Below, one piece after another: positions 30,369-39,364 of a stretch of DNA of 63,596 nucleotides. Positions within the stretch are counted from its first letter, which is position 1. Every line of letters starts with the position of its first letter. Source of the DNA: an uncultured Gammaproteobacteria bacterium. Its GTDB lineage: Bacteria > Pseudomonadota > Gammaproteobacteria > Pseudomonadales > Pseudohongiellaceae. The notes below the pieces were generated by a model that made no database searches, was not told where the DNA came from, and saw nothing but the letters and a program-made list of their open reading frames with translations. A program made the position numbers and the translations under genes. The DNA lies in assembly GCA_903837345.1 (NCBI GenBank), contig CAILUG010000016.1, positions 1-63,596 of the forward strand. Reading direction: 5' to 3'.

Positions 30369-31823
30369 TTAATGCTCAAACACCCAAGCCAGCAGCGCAT
30401 CCATCAGCTCCACGCCGGGGCCACGGTCGGCATCGCCGTGATTGAGCATGCCTACCACGGTAAATTGTTTGCCTGACTTGGCAGTCACATAACCGGCCAC
30501 CGCCGAGACTTCTTCCAGTGTACCGGTTTTGACATGCATATTACCGCGCATGCGCTCGCCGCGCAGCCGGTGTCGCATGGTGCCGTCGATGCCGTTGAGA
30601 GGTAGCGAAGAGATGAATTCGGCCATGAAGGGGCTGTCGTGTCCGTGCTGGAGTACCTGGTTCAGCAAAGACGCGGTGATGCGCGCCTCGCGCGCGAGGC
30701 CGGCCCCGTTGGAGACCACCAAGGCATCGCTTTTGATGCCCAGCATCTGCAGATATTCATTCACCACATTGCCGCCGTTGGCCACCGTGGCGGGCGCCGC
30801 GAAGCGTTCGGCCCCCATGGTGAGCAGGGTTTGCCGCGTCATCAGGTTGTTGCTGTATTTGTTGATGGAGCGGATCACGTCCGCCAATGGTGGTGACGAC
30901 CATTGCACCAGCGGCTTCAGGTCGGCGGGGGCTTTGGCAGTGCGCACACTGCCGTGGAATTCGCCACCAAGCTCGGCCCACAGCTTGCCGAACAAGCCGT
31001 AGAAAAAGGTTTCCGGGGTCAGCACTGCGCGCACCATCGCATCTTCCTGGCAGGATGCCGGGTAATCCCCGCTCCACGCGACATGTTCCGGCCGGCCCGG
31101 GTCTTCAACAAAACGCAGTCCGTGCTGATAACCCTCGCAGGGGCCTTTTTTCAGGCGCACATCGTTGGTGATCTGCAGGTTGCTGAGCGAAGGGTCGGTG
31201 TGGATATCCACATGTTTGCCATCGGCTGACGGGTGTATATAAAACGTCACCGCCTGGAAATTGCTCATCAATGCATTGGGCAGCACGTTGTAGGCACGGT
31301 CCTTCTTGTTGTCGATGAAGTTGTCCTGGCCGGAACCGGCATCGAAATAGCTGGTGTCGAGCAGGAGATCGCCGGTGATGCGGAGGATGCCGGCCCGCTG
31401 CACGGCCTTGAGCATGTTGCGCACATGTTCTTCCAGCAAATACGGGTCGCCACCGCCCTTGATCAGGAGGTCGCCTTGCAGGATGCCGTCGTTGACCGGG
31501 CCCAGCGCATAGACCCGGGTGTTCCAGGTGAAATCGGGGCCGAGCTGTTCGAGCGCTGCCAGCGTGGTCAGCAGCTTCATAGTAGAGGCGGGATTGAGCG
31601 GCGCGGCGGAGTTGATGTCGAGAATGGTGGCGCCGTTGCCGACTTCCTGCACATAGAAGCCGTAGCTTTGGGCCGGCAGTTTATGGCCGGAGATGACCGT
31701 CTGCAGGCGGGCGGGGATGGTGGTGGCGGCACTGGGTTGACCAGTTTGTGCCTGCAAACCCGGCGACAGGCACAGAGTAGTCAGTACAGCGCCGATGCGC
31801 GCCAGTGATGGAATGCTCAACAT
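30369..31823 (-). CDS. dacB: D-alanyl-D-alanine carboxypeptidase/endopeptidase (PBP4 type)
   Basis: This 484-residue periplasmic penicillin-binding protein has a signal peptide (about residues 1-25) and all three catalytic motifs: S-T-M-K in NPASTMKLL, S-N-N in KYSNNLMTR, and K-T-G in HVKTGTLEEV. The insertion of about 180 residues between the first two motifs is typical of class C, PBP4-like enzymes, which trim peptide side chains and cleave cross-links. It lies between the truncated receptor and a yoeB-like gene, all on the minus strand. Confidence 0.95.
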   Translation of the reverse strand: MLSIPSLARIGAVLTTLCLSPGLQAQTGQPSAATTIPARLQTVISGHKLPAQSYGFYVQEVGNGATILDINSAAPLNPASTMKLLTTLAALEQLGPDFTWNTRVYALGPVNDGILQGDLLIKGGGDPYLLEEHVRNMLKAVQRAGILRITGDLLLDTSYFDAGSGQDNFIDNKKDRAYNVLPNALMSNFQAVTFYIHPSADGKHVDIHTDPSLSNLQITNDVRLKKGPCEGYQHGLRFVEDPGRPEHVAWSGDYPASCQEDAMVRAVLTPETFFYGLFGKLWAELGGEFHGSVRTAKAPADLKPLVQWSSPPLADVIRSINKYSNNLMTRQTLLTMGAERFAAPATVANGGNVVNEYLQMLGIKSDALVVSNGAGLAREARITASLLNQVLQHGHDSPFMAEFISSLPLNGIDGTMRHRLRGERMRGNMHVKTGTLEEVSAVAGYVTAKSGKQFTVVGMLNHGDADRGPGVELMDALLAWVFEH

Positions 31824-31873
31824 AGAGGTTTAGCCTAATCAGGCTTGAATGCCGAGTCCACTATTAACTCCTG

Positions 31874-32146
31874 TCAGGGCTGATCGTAGTGCCCCCCAAG
31901 GGCAAAGATGTAAATGGACTCGTCATCAAACTGGTAAATTACACGGTCTTTTTGCGATATGCGCCTGGACCAGAGTCCGGACAAATGATGTTTGAGCGGC
32001 TCCGGCTTCCCCAGACCCTGGCCCGGGTCTGCTGTGCGCAGCATGTCTTTGAGCAGTTTGCACAAGGCCTTGTGCAGTTTTTTGTCACTTGCGCGCATGG
32101 CCTCATACGCTTGCCAGGTGTCGCCTTCAAATACGAGAGATCTCAT
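31874..32146 (-). CDS. yoeB: YoeB/Txe-type mRNA interferase toxin
   Basis: This 90-residue protein matches the YoeB/Txe family, ribosome-dependent mRNA endonucleases. Motifs include LVFEGDTWQAYEAMRASDKK, GKPEPLKHHLSGLWSRRI and the C-terminal DRVIYQFDD...GHYDQ, with the conserved Arg, His and Tyr. The length is close to the usual 84-90. It overlaps the yefM-like antitoxin gene by 20 bases, a typical arrangement that couples translation of toxin to antitoxin. The frame extends upstream, but the family start is the ATG at 32146. Confidence 0.93.
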   Translation of the reverse strand: MRSLVFEGDTWQAYEAMRASDKKLHKALCKLLKDMLRTADPGQGLGKPEPLKHHLSGLWSRRISQKDRVIYQFDDESIYIFALGGHYDQP

Positions 32147-32399
32147 CCATTTGCTCTTGCGTCGGCCGGTAACCGCTTTGCTGGTTGTGTGTAGCCAGTG
32201 AAGCAGCAATCTGTTTCATGAGTGAGTGATTTTGCAAAACATGGAGGGTTTCCTGCTCTCTTTCCCAATCTTCTGCGCTGACCACGACAAAGTCTTCGCC
32301 GGAGCGGCGCGTGACCCTGAGCGGCTCGTGCTTGCTAACGGCTTGCTCTACAAGGCTTTTCAGGTTGTCCCGGAACTGGTTGACGCTCACTGTATCCAT
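32127..32399 (-). CDS. yefM: YefM/Phd-type antitoxin
   Basis: This 90-residue protein begins MDTVSVNQFRDNLKSLVEQ and continues EPLRVTRRSGEDFVVVSAEDWE, the Phd/YefM DNA-binding and dimerisation domain. An acidic, disordered-looking tail follows that would wrap the YoeB toxin. It starts 136 bases from the divergent vapBC-like pair, so two toxin-antitoxin promoters share this intergenic region. Auto-repression by YefM-YoeB is expected from the family. Confidence 0.92.
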   Translation of the reverse strand: MDTVSVNQFRDNLKSLVEQAVSKHEPLRVTRRSGEDFVVVSAEDWEREQETLHVLQNHSLMKQIAASLATHNQQSGYRPTQEQMDEISRI

Positions 32400-32535
32400 A
32401 ATATTCACCGTCAGTTGTACGGAATTACCGTACATAATATACCAAAAACCCTGTTTAAGCACAGCTTTGGGCATCACTGGATTGAGTTAGCCAGTTTGAT
32501 GCATTAACATCACCGCATCAGATGCAGGAGCAGTG

Positions 32536-32793
32536 ATGAGAACCACCGTCGATATAGAGGAAGATGTAATGCACGCCATCAAGGAGCTGGCACGGCGCGA
32601 GGGCATTACTGCGGGTGCAATGATTTCAACCTTGTTGCGCAAGGCGCTCACTCACACGGCGCCAGCCGCCAGTGGTGTAATCGAGCCCGCAGGCACTTAT
32701 GGTTTTCGCCCACTGCCGGCCGGCAAGGGGGGTTCGAAGCAAATAGTGAGCAACGACCAGGTCAACAAGCTGCGCGATGAGCAGGGAATTTAG
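32536..32793 (+). CDS. Ribbon-helix-helix antitoxin of a VapBC pair
   Basis: This 85-residue protein starts MRTTVDIEEDVMHAIKELAR, a ribbon-helix-helix DNA-binding domain, followed by GITAGAMISTLLRKAL and a flexible C-terminal tail containing GFRPLPAGKGG. AGGAG at 32526-32530 supports the ATG at 32536 over a GTG one codon upstream. The adjacent PIN-domain toxin gene begins 5 bases after the stop. Together they form a toxin-antitoxin operon. Confidence 0.85.
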   Translation: MRTTVDIEEDVMHAIKELARREGITAGAMISTLLRKALTHTAPAASGVIEPAGTYGFRPLPAGKGGSKQIVSNDQVNKLRDEQGI

Positions 32794-32798
32794 GGCGG

Positions 32799-33227
32799 AT
32801 GCGCGCGCTGCTCGACATCAATGTGCTGATCGCGCTGCTGGATGCCGGCCATCTGCATCATCAGCGCGCCATGCATTGGCTGGGCTCGCACATTCAGCAT
32901 GGCTGGGCTTCATGTCCGCTTACACAGAACGGCTGCATACGCATCATGTCGCAGCCCGCTTATCCCAATACGCGCTCACCCAACGACATTGCTGACCGGC
33001 TGCGCGAGGCCACTGCGACCGAACATCACAAATTCTGGATGGACGCCGTCAGCGTGCTGGATGTCGAGCGCTTCAACTGGCAGCAATTATTGTTCAGCCG
33101 CCAATTGACCGATGCCTATCTGCTGGCACTGGCCGTGCGCAACAACGGCGTATTTGTCACGCTCGATCAGCACATCCAGTTATCAGTGGTGCATGGCGCC
33201 AGGCCCCATCACCTATTGATGCTTTGA
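32799..33227 (+). CDS. PIN-domain toxin, VapC family
   Basis: This 142-residue PIN-domain protein has MRALLDINVLIALLD with Asp6, a mid-domain SPNDIADRLRE, and a C-terminal LTDAYLLALAVRNNGVFVTLDQ with the other acidic positions. It would act as an RNase toxin controlled by the antitoxin 5 bases upstream. It is a different subgroup from the VapC at 22183. corA begins 24 bases after its stop and may be co-transcribed. Confidence 0.88.
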   Translation: MRALLDINVLIALLDAGHLHHQRAMHWLGSHIQHGWASCPLTQNGCIRIMSQPAYPNTRSPNDIADRLREATATEHHKFWMDAVSVLDVERFNWQQLLFSRQLTDAYLLALAVRNNGVFVTLDQHIQLSVVHGARPHHLLML

Positions 33228-33251
33228 CCACCGAAAATACAGGAAGCCGAC

Positions 33252-34232
33252 ATGATACGTGCGCAAATCATCATCCCCAACGGAACCGCGCCCGGCAATT
33301 GGCAGGAGGGCGGCGAGGAGCTTATTGAACGCTGGAAGCAGGACAAAACTGCTTTTATCTGGGTCGACCTTGAAGGCGTGCAGGAAGAACACGAACACGA
33401 ATTCCTGCTCAACATGGAGTGCCATCCGCTCGCAATTGAAGACTTGCAGCGGTTCCGGCATCCGCCCAAGACGGAAAATTTCGCCAACCATACGCTGATG
33501 CTTTATCGCGAAATCACCGAGTTCAATTCCGATCTTACGCTGGAACAAATGTCGCTGGCACTGTTTGCCGGCGATCGCATCCTGATCAGTTGCCACGAGA
33601 AGCCCAGCACTTCCGTCAACCAGTACTGGACTTCGGCCCGCAGTGAAAACCTGCTGGTCAGCCCCGGCTTGCTGGCGGCCAGAGTGATGCGCTGCTCGGT
33701 GACCTACTATCTGGATGCCATGCTGAAGTTCGAAGGCAGGCTGGCAGATCTGGAAGATGCGATCCAGGAAAAACCCAACGACACCGTCATGCGTGAACTG
33801 ATCTCGCTGCAATCACGCCTGCGCAAACTCAAGCGCATCTTCAATTATCACGATCGCCTCGTGCACAACCTGCGGCTGGAAATTCCGCAACGACTGATCG
33901 ATGAAGAAGGCGACATCGAACACGCGTTGACGGATTTGTATGAGCGCTGCGAACGCCTGCATGGCCTGTGTACGATGTATTATGAAATCTGCGGCGACCT
34001 GATCAACGGCTATATGTCGCTGAGTTCGCACAAGCTGAGCAACAACATGCGCGACCTGACCATCATCAGCCTGCTGTTGATGCCACCCACGCTGATCGCC
34101 GGCATTTACGGCATGAACTTCGAGAACATGCCCGAGCTGCACTGGCACTATGGCTATTACGCGGTGATGACCGGCATGGCGTTGCTGGCTGCCGGTTCGT
34201 GGTTATGGGCCTGGCGCAAGTGGATGCAATAA
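33252..34232 (+). CDS. corA: CorA-type magnesium/divalent-cation transporter
   Basis: This 326-residue inner-membrane transporter has a large cytoplasmic domain, a long helix (residues about 175-255) and two C-terminal membrane helices. The selectivity motif GMN is in YGMNFENMPELHW. The Glu/Met/Pro-Glu loop that follows is characteristic of CorA magnesium channels rather than ZntB. AGGAAG before the ATG supports the start. The window thus carries two members of this superfamily. Confidence 0.94.
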   Translation: MIRAQIIIPNGTAPGNWQEGGEELIERWKQDKTAFIWVDLEGVQEEHEHEFLLNMECHPLAIEDLQRFRHPPKTENFANHTLMLYREITEFNSDLTLEQMSLALFAGDRILISCHEKPSTSVNQYWTSARSENLLVSPGLLAARVMRCSVTYYLDAMLKFEGRLADLEDAIQEKPNDTVMRELISLQSRLRKLKRIFNYHDRLVHNLRLEIPQRLIDEEGDIEHALTDLYERCERLHGLCTMYYEICGDLINGYMSLSSHKLSNNMRDLTIISLLLMPPTLIAGIYGMNFENMPELHWHYGYYAVMTGMALLAAGSWLWAWRKWMQ

Positions 34233-34271
34233 AACAGGCTCACATTCACCACTACACTGCAGCAATCTGGC

Positions 34272-34277
34272 TATAAT
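34272..34277 (+). promoter_or_regulatory. Candidate -10 box upstream of DUF6065 gene
   Basis: A perfect TATAAT lies 29 bases before the GTG start. The surrounding 12-mer TGGCTATAATCC is identical to the one upstream of the PQQ dehydrogenase gene. No good -35 box is visible at normal spacing. Confidence 0.4.
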
Positions 34278-34306
34278 CCGGCACAGGTATTGCTCAGGAT
34301 TTCGCC

Positions 34307-35065
34307 GTGAAACTCACTTGTTACCAGATCGACCCCCATGCGCCCGCGCTGATTCCCGGCCAGCCGGATCGCCCGTGGATGGACAAGTTTTCACACCGGC
34401 ATCCCTACCGCTGCCTGCCGCTGGTGTTTGCCAACACTTCGGGCTGGGAACTGCACTTGCCGGTGTCGTTTACTGCCAGCTGGAACGGCGGCGCGCTTGG
34501 CACCGACATCACGCTGGAACCCACCGGCGACACCACGCTGGCGGAGTTGCAGCGCTGGGCCACCTCCCATTTCGGTGGCGGTGTACTGACTTTTCATACC
34601 GGTTATCTGTTCCGCACCGAGCCGGGCTGGGATATCTGGGTCGGCGGGCCGCCCAATCTGGTCAAGGACGGCATTCAGCCGCTGGTGGGCATTGTTGAGA
34701 CCTTCTGGTTGCCGTTCCCGTTCACGATGAACTGGCATTTCACGCGACCCGGCAAGGTCAACTTCAACAAACACGAACCGTTTTGTTTCATTACACCGAT
34801 GCCGCACCAGGCCCTCGACGACATTGAGCCGGTGGTGAAACCGATCGAGTCCGACCCGGAACTGTATGCGCAGTACCAGGCCTGGGGCAAAAGCCGCTCG
34901 CAGTTCATCAGTGACCTGAAGAACAGTGAATCGGACGCAGTCAAACAGGGCTGGCAGCGGGATTACTTCCAGGGCCGCAGTGCGGATGGCCAGATCAACG
35001 TTGACGGCCATATGTCCAGGCGCCGCCTGAAAAATCCGCGCAAGGAAACCTGGAAGGAAACATAG
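34307..35065 (+). CDS. DUF6065 family protein, unknown function
   Basis: This 252-residue soluble protein resembles the DUF6065 family, which has no established function. Notable segments are PLVFANTSGWELHLPVSF, GYLFRTEPGWDIWVGGPPN, and TFWLPFPFTMNWHFTRPG, with many Trp, Phe and Pro residues. It has no signal peptide or membrane segment. The GTG start is supported by AGGA seven bases upstream. It ends 1 base before ptsP, so the two are probably translationally coupled. Confidence 0.7.
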   Translation: MKLTCYQIDPHAPALIPGQPDRPWMDKFSHRHPYRCLPLVFANTSGWELHLPVSFTASWNGGALGTDITLEPTGDTTLAELQRWATSHFGGGVLTFHTGYLFRTEPGWDIWVGGPPNLVKDGIQPLVGIVETFWLPFPFTMNWHFTRPGKVNFNKHEPFCFITPMPHQALDDIEPVVKPIESDPELYAQYQAWGKSRSQFISDLKNSESDAVKQGWQRDYFQGRSADGQINVDGHMSRRRLKNPRKETWKET

Positions 35066-35066
35066 G

Positions 35067-37319
35067 ATGCCAATGCCCCAACCCAACATCCTGCTCGAAT
35101 TCAACCGGCTGCAGAAAGAAGTCGCCGAACTCAATACGCCGTCGGCGCAAGTCCGCAAGATCGTGGATTCAGTGTCGGAAATCATCGGCACCGACGTGTG
35201 CACCCTTTATCTGAAAGACCAGCATCAGGACATGGTGCTGATGGCCAGCCATGGGCTGGTGGAAACCGGGCCGGTCAGCATTCCGTCAGGGCGCGGCCTG
35301 GTGGGCCTGGTAGCGCAGGACCGGCATGCACTCAATATTGCCAAGGCCAGCGAACATCCGGATTTCTTCTACGTGGAAGGCACTGCCGAAGAGCGCTTCC
35401 AGAGTTTCTGTGGCGTGCCGCTGGTGCATTACGGCAAGGTGATCGGCGTGCTGGTGGTGCAACGTGCGGATGCTGTAGCCCTGTCGCCCGAAAGTGAAGC
35501 GCTGCTGATTACGCTGTGTTCACAACTGGCGCATATCGTGGCCGACATGCCGGTGACGCTGCAGGGTGCCCACATCAACACCTATATGCGTGGTGTCAGC
35601 GGCAGCTCCGGCGTTGGCATCGGCCAGGGCGTGCTGTGTGACCATGGCGATCTGTTCAGTGTGGCGGATGAACCCTGCACCGATGTGGATGCCGCCGTGG
35701 CTGACTGGCATGCGCTGCTGGCGAATGTGCAGGCTGAAATCAAGTCGGAAGAGGCTACCTTGAGCGCACTGCTGTCGGCGCAGGAATCCAGCATCTTCCA
35801 CACTTACGCCTCCCTGTTGTCGGATCAGGCGCTGATCCAGAAAGTGGAAACCGAAATCCGCAACGGCAACTGGTTGCCGGGTGCGTTGCGCAAGTCAGTG
35901 CAGTATTTCGCCGACCTGTTTCTGGAGATGGAAGATCCCTATCTGCGCGCACGTCATGAAGACATTCATCACCTCGGCAACAAGCTGTATGGCACCTTCC
36001 AGGGCAACAACTCGCTGGCGGAAAAAATCGCCAATCTGCAGCAGATCGTGTTGATCGGTGACCAGGTGAGCGTGTCCGACATCGCCACCGTGCCGGCTGA
36101 CAGGCTGGTTGGCATCATCTGCTTTGAAGGCTCCAGCATGTCGCACACAGCCGTGCTCGCCAACGCACTGGCAGTGCCGGCGGTCATGGGTATCACGCCG
36201 CTGAAAAACCTGCGCAGCCGCGAGCGCTTCATTGTGGATGGCAACAGCGGCCAGATCGTGCGCTATCCGAATGATCGCCTGTGCGCCGAATTCCAGCGTG
36301 TGATCGACGAAGAGAAATTGTTGCTCGACAAACTGTGGGAGCTGCGTGACGAGCCGGCAGTGAGCCCGGATGGCAATGCGATACGCCTGCTGACCAATTC
36401 CGGTTTGCTGGCTGACCTTACCCCCGGACTCAAGCATGGCGCGCAAGGCATAGGCCTCTATCGCACCGAGATTCCGTTCATGGTGCGGCAGAGCTTTCCG
36501 TCGGAACAGGAACAGGTGGACGTCTACAACCAGGTGTTCCGCATCTACAAGGGCAAGCCGGTGTACATGCGCACGCTCGATGTGGGTGGCGACAAGCAAT
36601 TGCCGTATTTTCCGATCACCGATGAAGACAACCCGGCGTTGGGCTGGCGCGGCATCCGCTTCACTCTCGACAACATCCAGCTGATGATGACGCAGGTGCG
36701 CGCGATGCTGACATCTGCTGCGCTCAACGATGGTGACTTGCACATCCTGCTGCCGATGATCAGTGCCGCCGAAGAGCTCAACAGCTTCAATGAACTGCTG
36801 ACTGAAGCGCTGCGCCAGCTGCAGCACGAAGGCCACGCCGTGAAACGCCCGCGCGTGGGCGTGATGATAGAAGTGCCGGCGGCGATCTCGCAGCTGCCGT
36901 TCTGGAGCAACCGTATCGACTTTGTCTCGATCGGCTCCAATGACCTTACCCAGTATCTCTTGGCACTGGATCGCAACAATTCACGGGTGGCCAGCCGCTA
37001 TGACCATCTGCATCCGGCGGTGATACACGAGCTCAACCGCGTGGTGCAAATTGCCCGTGAACGCGACCTGCCGCTGAGCCTGTGTGGCGAAATGGCGGCG
37101 GATCCGCTGGCAGTGATGCTGCTGCTCGGCATGGGCATCACCACCCTCAGCATGAGTGCCACCAAGCTGTTGCGCATCAAATACCTGATCCGCAAATTGC
37201 CGCAGCGTCGTGCTGAAATCATCCTCAAGCAGTGTTTGCAACTGGACAACAGCCAGGACATCCGCGCGTTGCTGCGCAGCAACCTGATCAAGCTCAATCT
37301 GGGCGAACTGATCAAATAA
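35067..37319 (+). CDS. ptsP: Phosphoenolpyruvate-protein phosphotransferase, nitrogen PTS enzyme I (GAF-containing)
   Basis: This 750-residue protein has an N-terminal GAF domain (residues about 18-160) and a complete PTS enzyme I: N-terminal phosphohistidine H360 in GSSMSHTAVLANALAV, PEP-binding GLYRTEIPFM and DVGGDKQLPYF, and the C-terminal cysteine motif LSLCGEMA. It starts the nitrogen phosphorelay to NPr and IIA-Ntr, with the GAF domain sensing glutamine or other ligands in known members. It is between the DUF6065 gene (1 base) and a cation transporter gene (12 bases). rppH, the usual upstream partner in enterics, is absent. Confidence 0.96.
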   Translation: MPMPQPNILLEFNRLQKEVAELNTPSAQVRKIVDSVSEIIGTDVCTLYLKDQHQDMVLMASHGLVETGPVSIPSGRGLVGLVAQDRHALNIAKASEHPDFFYVEGTAEERFQSFCGVPLVHYGKVIGVLVVQRADAVALSPESEALLITLCSQLAHIVADMPVTLQGAHINTYMRGVSGSSGVGIGQGVLCDHGDLFSVADEPCTDVDAAVADWHALLANVQAEIKSEEATLSALLSAQESSIFHTYASLLSDQALIQKVETEIRNGNWLPGALRKSVQYFADLFLEMEDPYLRARHEDIHHLGNKLYGTFQGNNSLAEKIANLQQIVLIGDQVSVSDIATVPADRLVGIICFEGSSMSHTAVLANALAVPAVMGITPLKNLRSRERFIVDGNSGQIVRYPNDRLCAEFQRVIDEEKLLLDKLWELRDEPAVSPDGNAIRLLTNSGLLADLTPGLKHGAQGIGLYRTEIPFMVRQSFPSEQEQVDVYNQVFRIYKGKPVYMRTLDVGGDKQLPYFPITDEDNPALGWRGIRFTLDNIQLMMTQVRAMLTSAALNDGDLHILLPMISAAEELNSFNELLTEALRQLQHEGHAVKRPRVGVMIEVPAAISQLPFWSNRIDFVSIGSNDLTQYLLALDRNNSRVASRYDHLHPAVIHELNRVVQIARERDLPLSLCGEMAADPLAVMLLLGMGITTLSMSATKLLRIKYLIRKLPQRRAEIILKQCLQLDNSQDIRALLRSNLIKLNLGELIK

Positions 37320-37331
37320 CGGATCGCTCCC

Positions 37332-38240
37332 ATGTCGGCAAAAGCAGACTCGCTCAAGTCCATCCTGTTTGCACTCGCTGCCAATTTTGCGATTGCGCTG
37401 GCCAAGGGCGTGGCCGCATTTTTCACCAACTCCGGTTCGATGCTGGCCGAAGCCATCCACTCGCTGGCCGACTGCGGCAACCAGGCGCTGCTGTTGTGGG
37501 GCGTCAAGGATGCCAAACGGCCGCCTGACGAGAATCACCCGCTCGGTTATGGCAAGAGCATCTACTTCTGGTCGTTTATTGTGGCGCTCCTGCTCTTCAG
37601 TGTCGGCGGCCTGTTCTCGGTTTACGAAGGTGTGCACAAATTGCAGTCGCCCTCGATGATGGGCTCACCCTGGCTCGGCATCGGCGTGCTGGTGTTTGCA
37701 TTGCTGGCTGAATCGATGTCGATGGCCGCCTGCATCAGCGAAGTGAACAAGGTTCGTAACGGCCGCAATTTTCTGCAATGGTTTCGCGAAACCCGCCAGA
37801 GCGATTTGATGGTGATCTTCGGTGAGGATCTGGCCGCGTTGTGCGGTCTGGTGCTGGCGCTGGCAGCGATCACGCTGACGATGGTGACGGGCAATCCGCT
37901 GTTCGATGCGCTGGGCAGCATCCTGATCGGTTTGTTGCTGCTGCTGGTGGCATGGATGCTGGCCAGTGAAATGAAGGATCTCATTATCGGCCAGGGTGTG
38001 GAACCGGCCCTGCGTGACGAGATGTGGCAGTTCCTTGAACAGCAGCCGGAAGTGGAGCGTGTCTTCAACCTGCTGACGATGCAACTGGGTGAAGATGTGA
38101 TGGTGGCCGTGAAAGCGCAGATGCGACCAGCCAACAGCGATCTGGCACTGATAGAAGCCGTCAATGCGGTGGAAAAACGCTTCAAATCACGCTATGCGCA
38201 AGTGATCTGGTGCTTTTTCGAACCCGACTTCGAGGATTGA
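37332..38240 (+). CDS. Cation diffusion facilitator family transporter
   Basis: This 302-residue inner-membrane protein has about six helices and the CDF patterns GSMLAEAIHSLADCGNQ (first metal site HxxxD), HPLGYGKSIYFW, and an acidic second site in FGEDLAALCGL. The ED arrangement in the second site is typical of the SLC30A9-like branch. Members export zinc or related divalent metals using the proton gradient. The C-terminal domain (about residues 215-302) fits the CDF cytoplasmic fold. It is the third gene of the DUF6065-ptsP operon. Confidence 0.93.
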   Translation: MSAKADSLKSILFALAANFAIALAKGVAAFFTNSGSMLAEAIHSLADCGNQALLLWGVKDAKRPPDENHPLGYGKSIYFWSFIVALLLFSVGGLFSVYEGVHKLQSPSMMGSPWLGIGVLVFALLAESMSMAACISEVNKVRNGRNFLQWFRETRQSDLMVIFGEDLAALCGLVLALAAITLTMVTGNPLFDALGSILIGLLLLLVAWMLASEMKDLIIGQGVEPALRDEMWQFLEQQPEVERVFNLLTMQLGEDVMVAVKAQMRPANSDLALIEAVNAVEKRFKSRYAQVIWCFFEPDFED

Positions 38241-38246
38241 CCGCTT

Positions 38247-38549
38247 TCAGGCATCAATCAGGAAGCGGCGGATCCACGGAAACAGCACTATGGTCAACGC
38301 GGCTGCTTCCAGCATCTGCCTGTCCATGTGCATCATTGCCAGCGTTGCGTCAGTCTGGCTGACCAGCACTCCCAGAATGGCAACTCCGATGATTGGCCAC
38401 ACGCCGCGAAAAATCAGCAGTGTTGTCAACGCCAACCCCAGTACGCCGATGACCGAATAATCTGCGTGAAACCCCAGTTGAGTAAAAAATTCCCTGGCCA
38501 GCGCAAGGCCTATGGTGAAAAACACGGTTGCGATGTGGAGAATTTTCAT
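38247..38549 (-). CDS. Small membrane protein, unknown function
   Basis: This 100-residue protein has three probable membrane helices (about residues 3-20, 32-48 and 50-65) and a fourth hydrophobic stretch near the end (AAALTIVLFPWIRRFL). The segment VIGVLGLALTTLLIFRGVWP is recognisable as a membrane hairpin, but I cannot assign a family. It is convergent with the CDF gene, 6 bases apart, and is preceded by 170 bases without other genes. Confidence 0.55.
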   Translation of the reverse strand: MKILHIATVFFTIGLALAREFFTQLGFHADYSVIGVLGLALTTLLIFRGVWPIIGVAILGVLVSQTDATLAMMHMDRQMLEAAALTIVLFPWIRRFLIDA

Positions 38550-38719
38550 TGCTTACCCCTGAATACAGCTAGGAAGTTTTGGTGCGCGGCCTGCTATCGA
38601 CCGGGCACGGCGCAACTTAACTACTCAATTGCATCGGTTCCGTGAATCATGTCGCAGATGCTGATCAAGCAGGCCCGCGCTTCACGCCAAACTGTGCTGC
38701 ACATCACATGGGCCAGCTG

Positions 38720-39364
38720 TCAAACGTTGATCACACCGTGGGTGATCGCAATCCGCACCAGATCGGCAGTGCTGTGGGCATTCAGCTTTTCCTTGATCTG
38801 GGTCTGGTAGTTGGACACGGTCTTGATACTGAGCGAAAGATCATTGGCAATCTCCTGCGTGGTGCGGCCTTCCGCATATTTGCAGAAAATCTGGAATTCG
38901 CGGCGTGACAATGCCCCCAGCTCACCCTGCCTGCCATCCGTCTGGCGGCTTGTCACCCTGTGCGCCAGGGCCGGATCGACCCAGGTCTTGCCATTGGCTA
39001 CCGAGATCACTGCTTCCAGCAAGACCTTGGCGGCGTTGTTCTTCACCACATAGCCATCGGCACCTGCTTCCAGCGCCTGCTCCACAAATGCTGTGCTTTC
39101 ATGCATCGTGAAAACCAGCACTTTCAGTTGCGGGTTCTTGGCCTTGATGCGACGGATGGCTTCCAGGCCGCCCATGCCCGGCATCGAGATGTCGATGACA
39201 ATCACATCCGGCTTGTTGTTGTTGCAATACAGGTTGACTGCTTCGCCGCTGTCGAGCTCAGCCACCACGCGCAGTCTGGGACTGCTTTCCAGCAACAGCT
39301 TGAAGCCCATGCGTACAACGGCGTGATCATCCACCAGCACGATTTCCAGTACTTTATCGATCAT
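38720..39364 (-). CDS. NarL/FixJ-type response regulator
   Basis: This 214-residue regulator has a receiver domain (VLVDDHAVVRMGFKLLLES; phospho-acceptor Asp58 in VIVIDISMPGMGG) and a LuxR-type helix-turn-helix (LSRREFQIFCKYAEGRTTQEIA; SIKTVSNYQTQIKEKLN). It overlaps the histidine kinase gene by ATGA, so the two are a translationally coupled pair. The pair ends the polyamine operon, which suggests control of polyamine or arginine-linked genes. No target can be read from the window. Confidence 0.9.
   Translation of the reverse strand: MIDKVLEIVLVDDHAVVRMGFKLLLESSPRLRVVAELDSGEAVNLYCNNNKPDVIVIDISMPGMGGLEAIRRIKAKNPQLKVLVFTMHESTAFVEQALEAGADGYVVKNNAAKVLLEAVISVANGKTWVDPALAHRVTSRQTDGRQGELGALSRREFQIFCKYAEGRTTQEIANDLSLSIKTVSNYQTQIKEKLNAHSTADLVRIAITHGVINV

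Noticed and set aside
20207-33227. A prophage or integrative element around the P-like gene and toxin-antitoxin modules
   Set aside because: No integrase, tRNA attachment site, capsid, terminase or conjugation gene is present; the genes between are normal metabolic or transport genes.
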